DNA from: Campylobacterales bacterium
GTDB taxonomy: Bacteria; Campylobacterota; Campylobacteria; Campylobacterales; QNZT01
Length of the DNA stretch: 8,869 bases
Assembly (NCBI GenBank): GCA_026985685.1
Contig: JALSQA010000324.1
Location: 1-8,869 of the forward strand
Direction: 5' to 3'
Shown in pieces: positions 1 through 5,518 of the stretch. A program made the position numbers and the translations under genes. The notes under the pieces were generated by a model. It was not told the DNA's origin. It was given only the letters and a program-made list of their open reading frames with translations, and ran no database searches. Numbering within the stretch: the stretch's first letter is position 1; each line of letters begins with the position of its first letter.

Positions 1-2
1 TC

Positions 3-968
3 GATAAAATACGCTTTGTAAGTAGTGGTACAGAAGCAGTGATGAGTGCTATACGACTTGCCAGAGGTTTTACAGGAGAGGATAATATCATCAAATTTGA
101 GGGATGTTATCATGGGCATAGTGATTCACTACTGGTTCAGGCAGGAAGTGGGGCAGTGACATTTGGTACACCTTCATCACCAGGAGTACCAGCTGATTTG
201 ACAAAGCATACTTTACTGGCAAAATATAATGATATACATAGTGTTCAAGAATGTTTTGAGAGTGCACAGGGGAAAATAGCTTGTATTATTATCGAGCCAA
301 TTGCAGGAAACATGGGATTGGTTCCCGCAGATGAAACTTTTTTACAAGAGCTTAGAAGTTTATGTGACAAAAATGGTGCATTGTTGATTTTTGATGAGGT
401 TATGAGTGGCTTTAGGGCATCTTTAAGAGGAGCACAAGGTATTAGTTCAGTAAAGCCTGATATGGTTACACTTGGTAAAGTTATAGGTGGGGGAATGCCT
501 GTGGGAGCTTTTGGAGCTAGAGAAGAGATCATGAACAAACTATCACCCGATGGTCCAGTATACCAGGCAGGTACACTTAGCGGTAATCCTGTAGCTATGA
601 ATGCTGGATTGGCTTCATTGAAAAAACTAAAAAAAGATCCTTCGATTTATACAGCACTTGAACAAAAAGCGACACGTTTGGTGGAAGGTTTTAAAGAAGG
701 GGCACAAAATGTGGGTATATCTTTACAAGTAGATGTGAGAGGTAGTATGTTTGGTTTCTTCTTCAATGAAAATGAAGTAAAAAACTTTGATGATGCTCTC
801 AAGAGTGATACAAATATGTTTGCATCGTTTCACCAAAAGATGCTAGAAGAGGGTGTTTATTTGGCGTGTAGTCAATTTGAAACAGGTTTTATCTCTACTG
901 TTATGAGTGATGAGATGATTGATGAAGTGATCGCAAAAGCAAATAAAGTATTTAAAGAGATGGTATGA
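3..968 (+). CDS. hemL: Glutamate-1-semialdehyde 2,1-aminomutase (5' end cut off by window)
   Basis: HemL is a cytoplasmic PLP enzyme that converts glutamate-1-semialdehyde to 5-aminolevulinate, the precursor of haem and other tetrapyrroles (C5 pathway). The open frame runs from base 3 with no start codon, giving 321 visible residues. The family is about 425-430 aa, so roughly the first 105 are missing. Family motifs seen in order are FVSSGTEAVMSAIRLARG (PLP phosphate-binding region), YHGHSDSLL, IIIEPIAGNMG, LIFDEVMSGFR (Asp that contacts the PLP ring nitrogen) and TLGKVIGGGMPVGAFG. In the last, the Lys at about visible residue 159 (codon 477-479) is the Schiff-base lysine. YQAGTLSGNPVAM follows. 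The stop overlaps the next gene's start (ATGA), so hemL is very probably co-transcribed with the two membrane-protein genes behind it. All catalytic landmarks in the visible part are intact. Confidence 0.96.
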   Translation, partial: DKIRFVSSGTEAVMSAIRLARGFTGEDNIIKFEGCYHGHSDSLLVQAGSGAVTFGTPSSPGVPADLTKHTLLAKYNDIHSVQECFESAQGKIACIIIEPIAGNMGLVPADETFLQELRSLCDKNGALLIFDEVMSGFRASLRGAQGISSVKPDMVTLGKVIGGGMPVGAFGAREEIMNKLSPDGPVYQAGTLSGNPVAMNAGLASLKKLKKDPSIYTALEQKATRLVEGFKEGAQNVGISLQVDVRGSMFGFFFNENEVKNFDDALKSDTNMFASFHQKMLEEGVYLACSQFETGFISTVMSDEMIDEVIAKANKVFKEMV

Positions 969-1273
969 GTGAAACACAAAAAAATAAAGCTCCAAAATAT
1001 AAAAAGTTTATAGATGGAGCTGAGCAACTCTCTTTGGGTGTTTCGATAGTAGTTGCTATTCTTATTGGTGTTGGGCTTGGTATTTTGATGAGAAAATATT
1101 TTGGTTATGAGTGGCTCTTTTGGCTTGGTGTTTTTTGGGGTTTGGCTGCTGCTTTTTTAAATATAAAAAGAGCTTATCAAAAACAGAAAAAAGAGTTAGA
1201 TGCCCTTAAAGATGATCCAAAATATAAGCACTACAATCAAATAGATGACGATGACGAGGATGAAAAATATTAA
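965..1273 (+). CDS. AtpZ/AtpI-like small membrane protein
   Basis: This 102-aa protein has two predicted membrane helices (about residues 22-43 and 49-67) joined by a short RKYFGYEW turn. The second helix is followed by a basic stretch (KRAYQKQKK) and a very acidic C-terminus (DDDDEDE). The pattern GVSIVVAILIGVGLGILMRKYFG...GVFWGLAAAFLNIKRAY matches the AtpZ/AtpI (ATPase_gene1) family, whose members near atp operons assist F-type ATP synthase assembly or act in Mg/Ca transport. No ATP synthase gene is visible here, so that role is not shown for this copy. The start ATG overlaps the hemL stop by 4 nt (ATGA), indicating translational coupling. Its 3' end overlaps the following gene. From memory, Campylobacter jejuni also has small membrane-protein genes behind hemL, which suggests a conserved neighbourhood. 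Confidence 0.8.
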   Translation: MSETQKNKAPKYKKFIDGAEQLSLGVSIVVAILIGVGLGILMRKYFGYEWLFWLGVFWGLAAAFLNIKRAYQKQKKELDALKDDPKYKHYNQIDDDDEDEKY

Positions 1274-1757
1274 AAAGTTAATTTATTGGATGATCGTAGC
1301 TGATCTCTTTTTGGTTGCATTTTCACTTACAAAAGGTATCTCATGGCTTATTAGTTCTCAGACTGCATTTGTTAGTTCTTTGATTGTTACGCTGAGTTCT
1401 TTTTATGCTTATAAACGTATGATAGATCAGAAGATAAAGATAGGTGATATTCCTCCAGAAGATAGAGATGAATTGGATATCATAGAAGATAAACATGAAC
1501 TTTACGAGGATGAAAATGAAGAGGTAGATCTTAAAACGGTTATCAAAGAGGAGAGAGCAAAGATAGGTGGTATCAAAAACAGTGCCCAAAATGTAGCCAA
1601 AACCATAACAGCACTTATCTCACCTCTTAGACTTGCGGCTTATCTTTTTTTGATCATGGGCTTTTTATATATTAATCGTCACGGCTTTTTAGAGATTTGG
1701 GGATATATACTGGGATTGTTGATAGTACCAATTGTTGCGATGATTGTGCAGATATGA
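1260..1757 (+). CDS. Four-helix membrane protein of unknown function
   Basis: I do not recognise the family with certainty. With the start at 1260 the product has 165 aa. It shows a basic N-terminus (MKNIKKL), two membrane helices at about 6-28 and 34-55, a charged cytosolic loop of about 65 residues rich in Asp/Glu and then Lys, and two more helices at about 121-141 and 145-165. It ends almost at the last helix. The same frame opens earlier at ATGs 1245 and 1251, giving up to 170 aa. None of the three starts has a well-spaced Shine-Dalgarno sequence. I prefer 1260 because it removes MTMTR, which is only the out-of-frame reading of the preceding gene's Asp/Glu codons. Whichever start is used, the gene overlaps the AtpZ-like gene (14-29 nt), so the two are probably translationally coupled and may work together in the membrane. 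Confidence 0.8.
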   Translation: MKNIKKLIYWMIVADLFLVAFSLTKGISWLISSQTAFVSSLIVTLSSFYAYKRMIDQKIKIGDIPPEDRDELDIIEDKHELYEDENEEVDLKTVIKEERAKIGGIKNSAQNVAKTITALISPLRLAAYLFLIMGFLYINRHGFLEIWGYILGLLIVPIVAMIVQI

Positions 1758-1799
1758 ATTTTTACACTACTTTAGATACAAATATATGTAAATTTTAAA

Positions 1800-2240
1800 T
1801 TATTTTTTGTGTATATAATTAAAGATATTATCTTTGATTAGTACCATTTCATCAAAAACATTCATAGCCATGATTATTCCTTCTATGACTTCATCTTCAT
1901 TATTTGGATATTCATGAGTTAGTCTATTTCGTAATTTTCTATACTCCATCCAGTCATAGGACTCTTTTACAATATCAAATTTTTCTAATTTATCTAATAC
2001 ATCTAGTAAAGACATATTATCTTTATATTCTCCAATTTCATTTAAAAAAACTTTAAATAATTTTTCACCCATAAGGTCTTGTAGTTTGATAAATCTATAT
2101 ATGAAAGTATCAATAGTTTTGATTTTTTCAAAATTATCAAAAATCTCACTATCAATAACATTCCATTCTTTTATCTCGCTTCGTGCTGCGTTAGCCCTTT
2201 TTTGGTGTAGCTCAACTTTTTCAAAAATATCATCTATCAC
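1800..2240 (-). CDS. hepT: HepT-like HEPN ribonuclease toxin
   Basis: This 146-aa, mostly helical protein carries the HEPN signature RNRLTHEY at residues 104-111. That reads as R-X4-H (Arg104, His109, the ribonuclease residues) followed by X-Tyr (Tyr111). In characterised HepT toxins this Tyr is the residue AMPylated by the partner MntA, which silences the RNase. The upstream neighbour is such a MntA-like nucleotidyltransferase, and the two genes overlap by 4 nt (GTGA). The start is therefore GTG at 2240, supported by an AAGGG ribosome binding sequence just upstream. The known role is a toxin that attacks RNA (tRNA in studied cases). The target here is inferred. An alternative family label would be the HI0074 nucleotidyltransferase-substrate-binding family, which is related in fold, but the RX4HXY motif favours HepT. 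The gene ends convergently with the hemL-operon membrane protein, 42 nt apart. Confidence 0.85.
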   Translation of the reverse strand: MIDDIFEKVELHQKRANAARSEIKEWNVIDSEIFDNFEKIKTIDTFIYRFIKLQDLMGEKLFKVFLNEIGEYKDNMSLLDVLDKLEKFDIVKESYDWMEYRKLRNRLTHEYPNNEDEVIEGIIMAMNVFDEMVLIKDNIFNYIHKK

Positions 2241-2527
2241 AATACTATCCCTTCTTTAAAAATAGTTGCAAATATAGATTTTTCTTTTGTATTTGGTGCT
2301 TTCAAAACTAAATCTACTTTCCTCTCTACACCACATAGCTCTATCTGTGTCAATATTTCTAGCTGATTTTTGAGTGTAATATTTTGATTTGTTTGTACGA
2401 AAATATCTATATCTCCACCTCTTTTATCGTCATAAACACGACTACCAAAAAGCATGATCTTTGCATCAGGTATATGCTTAGTAATCACTTTTTTGATAAT
2501 AGATACTTCACTTTCAGATAGTCTCAT
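2237..2527 (-). CDS. mntA: MntA-like minimal nucleotidyltransferase antitoxin
   Basis: This 96-aa protein has a Pol beta-type nucleotidyltransferase fold. Residues 25-43 (MLFGSRVYDDKRGGDIDIF) contain GS followed by nine residues and DID, i.e. GSX9DXD (Gly28, Ser29, Asp39, Asp41). The third acidic metal ligand is Asp72 in RKVDLVL. Proteins of this type (MntA) neutralise HepT toxins by transferring AMP to the Tyr of RX4HXY, and the following gene encodes exactly that partner. The open frame extends back to 2617, but I place the start at the internal ATG at 2527. It has an AAGGA sequence 9 nt upstream, the family begins just before the motif, and the extended start would lie upstream of a good extended -10 promoter (2558-2566). 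The antitoxin gene precedes the toxin gene and overlaps it by 4 nt. Confidence 0.87.
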   Translation of the reverse strand: MRLSESEVSIIKKVITKHIPDAKIMLFGSRVYDDKRGGDIDIFVQTNQNITLKNQLEILTQIELCGVERKVDLVLKAPNTKEKSIFATIFKEGIVL

Positions 2528-2536
2528 ATAAACTAT

Positions 2537-2541
2537 TCCTT
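2537..2541 (-). promoter_or_regulatory. Ribosome binding site of mntA
   Basis: AAGGA on the minus strand lies 9 nt before the ATG at 2527. This is the site that makes 2527 the preferred start over the longer open frame beginning at 2617. Confidence 0.65.
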
Positions 2542-2557
2542 CACTTCTTGTTTGATA

Positions 2558-2566
2558 ATTATACCA
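2558..2566 (-). promoter_or_regulatory. Extended -10 promoter for mntA-hepT
   Basis: The minus strand reads TGGTATAAT, a perfect TATAAT box preceded by the TGn extension, so a -35 box is not needed. Transcription would start near 2551, leaving a leader of about 24 nt before the mntA ATG at 2527. This gives the MntA-HepT pair its own promoter, separate from the upstream toxin-antitoxin pair. It is a motif match only. Confidence 0.6.
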
Positions 2567-2583
2567 CAAGAGAAATTTTATTA

Positions 2584-2607
2584 CCTCACTATGTAAATCA
2601 TGTGAGG
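2584..2607 (-). repeat. Inverted repeat / stem-loop between the two toxin-antitoxin pairs
   Basis: CCTCAC-T-ATG pairs with CAT-GTGAGG around a 5-nt loop (TAAAT), giving nine base pairs with one bulged T. It begins 14 nt past the stop of the MazF-like toxin and lies about 18 nt upstream of the mntA -10 box, over the place where a -35 element would sit. No T-run follows on either strand, so it is a poor terminator. A protein-binding operator for the MntA-HepT promoter, or an mRNA 3'-end stabiliser, fits better. Confidence 0.5.
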
Positions 2608-2620
2608 CTAAAGTCATTTA

Positions 2621-2941
2621 TTAACAATCAAATTCTTGACATAAAGAGATTTTAATTTTCTTATATACTTCATCTTTTAATAAGGCTATTTTATGTTCAT
2701 CCAAAATGATACTTCTATCTATCGCTGTTAGTTTAGGTACAATAATTATAGAATCTTTTTTAAGGTTTCCCTCTTCTAAATCATCATTCGTGATTATGAT
2801 ACCTTTTCTTTTTAAGTTTGTAGTAAGAGGCAAAACTAATAGATCTGATTTATCTAAAGTTTTAAAGACTAAAACAGGTCGTCCTTTAAATGTTTTGAAG
2901 TCAGAATATGGCATATGTATAAAATATATACCACCTACCAT
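2621..2941 (-). CDS. PemK/MazF-like toxin (probable mRNA endoribonuclease)
   Basis: This 106-aa protein resembles PemK/MazF toxins. Its N-terminal strand GGIYFIHMPYSDFKTFKGRPVLV contains the family GRPVLV element (Arg21), followed by LLVLPLTTN (Thr40/41), then SIIIVPKLTAIDRSII. Arg21 and the PLT Thr correspond in position to the catalytic Arg and Thr of MazF. The length is normal for the family (about 105-115). The known role is cutting mRNA at short single-stranded motifs to arrest growth. The cleavage site cannot be predicted here. Its start overlaps the antitoxin's end by 7 nt, with GAGGA 9 nt upstream of the ATG, which is typical antitoxin-first coupling. Sequence identity to well-studied MazF proteins looks low, so the family call is firm only at the level of fold and motifs. 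Confidence 0.8.
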   Translation of the reverse strand: MVGGIYFIHMPYSDFKTFKGRPVLVFKTLDKSDLLVLPLTTNLKRKGIIITNDDLEEGNLKKDSIIIVPKLTAIDRSIILDEHKIALLKDEVYKKIKISLCQEFDC

Positions 2942-3231
2942 GTCGAATAATCCTCATCATCGTAGTTATGTTTACTTAAACCTATAGATATTTTTCCAAA
3001 GTTATCTAGTTCCTCTTCTTTCCAATATTCCCATCTACTATTATTAGCATTTTCTTCTATGGCTTTTAGTCGATTATACTCTTTTGTAGAAATCACTACG
3101 ATTTCCAAGTGATTATTTTTAAGGATACCTATTTTTTCTAAAGTATTGTCCTTTATTTTTTTGGAAAGTGTGCCTATTTGTTTTGTGAAATCTGTGATGG
3201 AAAAAAGCTCATTTTCAGAGTATCGTACCAT
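2935..3231 (-). CDS. Phd/YefM-like antitoxin
   Basis: This 98-aa protein has a Phd/YefM-type N-terminal half, the dimerising DNA-binding domain. The pattern SITDFTKQIGTLSKKIK...IGILKNNHLEIVVISTKEYNRL (residues about 11-55) matches the family scheme of a helix, then the K-NN-E-VV-S-EY strand region, then a helix. The C-terminal half (about 60-98) is acidic and aromatic (WEYWKEEELDNF, NYDDEDYSTW), as expected for a flexible toxin-binding tail. It directly precedes and overlaps a PemK/MazF-like toxin gene, which defines its partner. AGGA lies 6 nt before the ATG. Antitoxins of this family normally bind palindromes at their own promoter. One such element overlaps the -10 box upstream (3266-3285). 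Confidence 0.82.
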   Translation of the reverse strand: MVRYSENELFSITDFTKQIGTLSKKIKDNTLEKIGILKNNHLEIVVISTKEYNRLKAIEENANNSRWEYWKEEELDNFGKISIGLSKHNYDDEDYSTW

Positions 3232-3265
3232 AATTTATCCTTTAATTTAGTGGTAGATTAACATG

Positions 3266-3285
3266 TAAATATTATAGTATATTTA
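3266..3285 (-). promoter_or_regulatory. Candidate operator over the -10 box of the Phd/MazF-like pair
   Basis: TAAATAT (3266-3272) and ATATTTA (3279-3285) form a perfect 7-bp inverted repeat with a 6-nt centre. The minus-strand TATAAT box (3271-3276) lies inside it. The start codon at 3231 is about 40 nt downstream. An autorepressing Phd/YefM dimer bound here would block the promoter. The surrounding DNA is very AT-rich, so chance symmetry is possible. No convincing -35 hexamer is present, which is normal for Campylobacterota sigma-70 promoters. Confidence 0.45.
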
Positions 3286-3385
3286 GATTAAATAAATATG
3301 AAGTTATATTTTAGGTTTTATAGATAGAAACTCTAATGATTATTCTTTGTAGATTTAATATATAAAATATATAGAAAGCACAGAT

Positions 3386-3410
3386 ATAAAGAAACCAAAG
3401 GCTTCTTTAT
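3386..3410 (-). terminator. Intrinsic terminator of rpoD
   Basis: On the minus-strand RNA, AUAAAGAAGCC pairs with GGUUUCUUUAU around a UUU loop. This is 11 pairs including one G-U wobble, and the U-rich right arm doubles as the U-tract. The rpoD stop codon (3407-3409) lies inside the left arm. The hairpin stands between rpoD and the promoter of the toxin-antitoxin islet. Confidence 0.65.
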
Positions 3411-5239
3411 TCTTCGATGTAGTTTTTAAGTTTTCTTCCTACTTTTGGGTGTTTTAGTTTTTTGATTGCTGAGTTTTCTATCTGTCTTACACGCTCTCTT
3501 GTGACGTTAAGCTCTTTGCCTATTTCTTCTAAGGTTCTGTCACTTTCATCGTTTAACAGTCCAAAACGCATTCTTACTACGGCTCGTTCACGTTCATTTA
3601 ATTGATCTAGGACATCATCTATTTGGTGTTTTAGGTCATTTTTTAGCATGAACTCTATCGGTGCTACGGATTTTTTATCTTCTACAAAATCTCCAAATTT
3701 TCCATCGTCTTCATTTCCTATTGGAGCTTCGAGAGATATTGGTTCTTTTGTGATTTTGATTACATTTTTGACTTTGTCTACACTCAAGCCAACTTCTTCA
3801 GCGATTTGGTCTAGGTCTGGTTCTTTACCAAATTCCTGAAGGTGTTTTCTTGTGATTTTATTGATACGGTTTATTGTCTCGATCATGTGGATTGGGATAC
3901 GAATTGTTTTAGCTTGATCGGCGATAGCACGGCTTATTGCCTGACGAATCCACCAAGTAGCATAAGTAGAAAATTTGTAGCCTTTTTTGTATTCAAATTT
4001 ATCTACGGCTTTCATTAAACCGATATTTCCTTCTTGAATGAGATCTAAAAATGGAAGACCTCTGTTTGTATATCGTTTTGCGATAGATACAACCAATCTC
4101 AGGTTTGATTTTGACATTCTGGTTTTTGCTTTATCTGCGATAGCTTTACCACGTTTGATCTGTTCTAGTATCTCTTTTAAGCGTTCTGGCTCAAGATCAA
4201 AACTATCTTTACTGGCTTCTTTTGTTTGGAAAAGCTTTTTTATCTCCATGTATGTAGAAACCATAGTTGCTTCTGGAACAGATGCCAAAACATCCTCTTT
4301 ACTCATGTTAGTGATGTTTTCGAGAATTTTTTTATGATTTTCTTTTAATGTATCATTGAAAAGTGGCAATTTATATTCTAGTTTTTTAAGTTCTCTGTCA
4401 AAGCTATCATCAGTTTTGAGTGCTGTTTCCATAGATTTTACAAGTTCATTTATCAATTTACTTGTAGGACCTAAATCCATCAGTTTCTCTTTAAGGATTT
4501 TCTTTTTGTATGCTAATGCAAGAAGGTGTTGAATTTTTTCTTCTTCGGATGCATTTTCATCTAACTCTATTGAAGATACTTTTACCCAGTCTTTTTTTGC
4601 TTTTTCGAGAGCTTTGAAGCTGTCATTGACTTTTTTCTCACGTTTATTATCACCTTTTTTTACAGGTGTATCATCACTCTCTTCTTCACTTTCTTCCTCT
4701 TGAGCTTCACTCTCATCATCAAAGTTTTTGAAAAGCTCTTTTACCCGTCTTTCACGATTGATTAATGCTTCTTTATAATCAAGAATAAAATCGATCAGAT
4801 AAGATACAGAACAAAAAGCATCGATAATGATATCTTCACCAAGTTCTATTTTTTTACTGATCTCTATCTCTTCTTCTTTAGTTAAAAGTGGTACCTGTCC
4901 CATCTCTCTTAGGTACATACGAACAGGCGAATCACTTCTTGACCACTCTAAAAGTTCTTTTTCTTTAGCTAAGTCAAATTCATTTTCAAGTGCTTCATCT
5001 TGTAACTTTTGACGCTCTTCTTCACGTTGCTGTGCCTCTTGGATATTCTTGATTTTAGCAATTTCAGCAGAAGATACGATTTTTACATTATATTTTTGAA
5101 GTAATGAGAGGACTTTTTTTGCATTACTCGCAGTAGGTTGTTTTGGAAACAGTTCCATAAGTTGTTCATAAGTGACATAGTCGTCTTTATGGGTGCTAAA
5201 CAGCTCTTCAAGTGCTTTGTTTAATTCTTTTGCAGTCAT
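3407..5239 (-). CDS. rpoD: RNA polymerase primary sigma factor RpoD (sigma-70)
   Basis: RpoD directs core RNA polymerase to housekeeping promoters. The 610-aa product shows region 1.1 at the N-terminus (about 1-55) and region 1.2 at SDSPVRMYLREMGQVPLLTKEEE (about 102-124). A long charged non-conserved insert follows (about 135-360), with an acidic run at 174-191. Region 2 starts at AKTRMSKSNLRLVVSIAKRY, with the core-binding GLPFLDLIQEGNIGLMKAV (394-412) and the -10 recognition helix YKFSTYATWWIRQAISRAI (421-439). Region 3 is about 440-525. Region 4 ends with the -35 recognition helix-turn-helix TLEEIGKELNVTRERVRQIE (569-588). Length and architecture are normal for Campylobacterota. The start ATG follows GAGGGG at a rather long spacing of about 11 nt. 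It stands alone as a monocistronic unit divergent from the flagellar genes. Confidence 0.97.
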   Translation of the reverse strand: MTAKELNKALEELFSTHKDDYVTYEQLMELFPKQPTASNAKKVLSLLQKYNVKIVSSAEIAKIKNIQEAQQREEERQKLQDEALENEFDLAKEKELLEWSRSDSPVRMYLREMGQVPLLTKEEEIEISKKIELGEDIIIDAFCSVSYLIDFILDYKEALINRERRVKELFKNFDDESEAQEEESEEESDDTPVKKGDNKREKKVNDSFKALEKAKKDWVKVSSIELDENASEEEKIQHLLALAYKKKILKEKLMDLGPTSKLINELVKSMETALKTDDSFDRELKKLEYKLPLFNDTLKENHKKILENITNMSKEDVLASVPEATMVSTYMEIKKLFQTKEASKDSFDLEPERLKEILEQIKRGKAIADKAKTRMSKSNLRLVVSIAKRYTNRGLPFLDLIQEGNIGLMKAVDKFEYKKGYKFSTYATWWIRQAISRAIADQAKTIRIPIHMIETINRINKITRKHLQEFGKEPDLDQIAEEVGLSVDKVKNVIKITKEPISLEAPIGNEDDGKFGDFVEDKKSVAPIEFMLKNDLKHQIDDVLDQLNERERAVVRMRFGLLNDESDRTLEEIGKELNVTRERVRQIENSAIKKLKHPKVGRKLKNYIEE

Positions 5240-5290
5240 ATTGCAGTGATCCCCTCGGTGTCATTTTAGAAAGAAGTCAAAAAAAATTTC

Positions 5291-5320
5291 GCCTTTTTAC
5301 TGTTGACTGTAATTTAAGGC
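5291..5320 (-). repeat. Stem-loop at the predicted 5' end of the rpoD leader
   Basis: GCCTT/AAGGC at the base and TTAC/GTAA above it, separated by a small asymmetric internal loop (1 nt versus 3 nt), enclose an 8-nt loop. The start of the rpoD transcript predicted from the -10 box at 5325-5330 falls at about 5318, so this would be the first structure of a leader of about 79 nt. The stem is weak. Confidence 0.35.
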
Positions 5321-5324
5321 AATA

Positions 5325-5330
5325 ATTATA
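5325..5330 (-). promoter_or_regulatory. Sigma-70 -10 box of rpoD
   Basis: The minus strand reads TTTTTGGG followed directly by a perfect TATAAT. No -35 consensus lies 16-18 nt upstream, only AT-rich DNA with T-tracts, which is the usual Campylobacterota promoter form. Transcription would begin near 5318, leaving about 79 nt of leader before the ATG at 5239. Confidence 0.6.
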
Positions 5331-5436
5331 CCCAAAAATGCTTATATGCATATTAATATATTAAATATATTTAAAAAGTTAAAAATTGACTCTGCTTTTT
5401 TTGCTGGTTATGTAAAAAATAGTTTTTTCTAAACTA

Positions 5437-5453
5437 TTGGCACGCTTTATGCT
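5437..5453 (+). promoter_or_regulatory. Sigma-54 (RpoN) promoter of the flagellar genes
   Basis: TTGGCACG-CTTT-ATGCT matches the -24/-12 consensus TTGGCACG-N4-TTGCT at all but one position. The essential GG (5439-5440) and GC (5451-5452) are separated by exactly 10 nt. The predicted transcript start is near 5464. In Campylobacterota, rod and hook genes are sigma-54 dependent and activated by the FlgS/FlgR two-component system. This supports the same class for flgF-flgG here. Confidence 0.88.
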
Positions 5454-5463
5454 ACTTGTTCTA

Positions 5464-5508
5464 TATTACTGCATAAAAGTAGATTTTTAAGGCTTAAATG
5501 CAGTAATA
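5464..5508 (+). repeat. Perfect 11-bp inverted repeat in the flgF leader
   Basis: TATTACTGCAT (5464-5474) and ATGCAGTAATA (5498-5508) are exact reverse complements separated by 23 nt. The left arm begins at the transcript start predicted from the sigma-54 promoter, so the mRNA would begin with this hairpin. It ends 10 nt before the ribosome binding site (5519-5523), leaving that site free. It could protect the mRNA 5' end or bind a regulator. As the repeat begins right after the promoter, a DNA operator is also possible. No T-run follows, so it is not a terminator. Confidence 0.6.
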
Positions 5509-5518
5509 AAATAAACAA

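Noticed and set aside
245..538. 97-aa minus-strand open frame inside hemL
   Set aside because: It lies wholly opposite conserved hemL motifs, and its protein is low in charge and without recognisable domains. It is a shadow of the real gene.
1341..1589. 82-aa minus-strand open frame inside the four-helix membrane protein gene
   Set aside because: It is antisense to a gene with good operon context. Its apparent hydrophobicity reflects the complement of acidic and lysine codons.
1758..1799. Bidirectional terminator between the convergent membrane protein and hepT genes
   Set aside because: Only 4-5 bp AT-only pairings are visible, with no convincing stem and T-run.
2706..2987. 93-aa plus-strand open frame across the MazF-like toxin
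   Set aside because: It is antisense to an overlapping antitoxin-toxin pair with clear ribosome binding sites and family motifs, and no support was seen for the plus frame.
1785..3270. Three copies of ATGTAAAT (near 1785, at 2591 and at 3263) as islet boundary repeats or shared operators
   Set aside because: It is an 8-mer in very AT-rich DNA. The copies sit at different distances from the promoters and do not flank the islet symmetrically.
5303..5414. Plus-strand sigma-70 promoters (TTGACT at 5303-5308 and 5386-5391 with weak -10 boxes TATACC or TATGTA) ahead of flgF
   Set aside because: The -10 boxes are poor, the DNA is so AT-rich that such matches are expected, and the sigma-54 promoter explains flgF expression.
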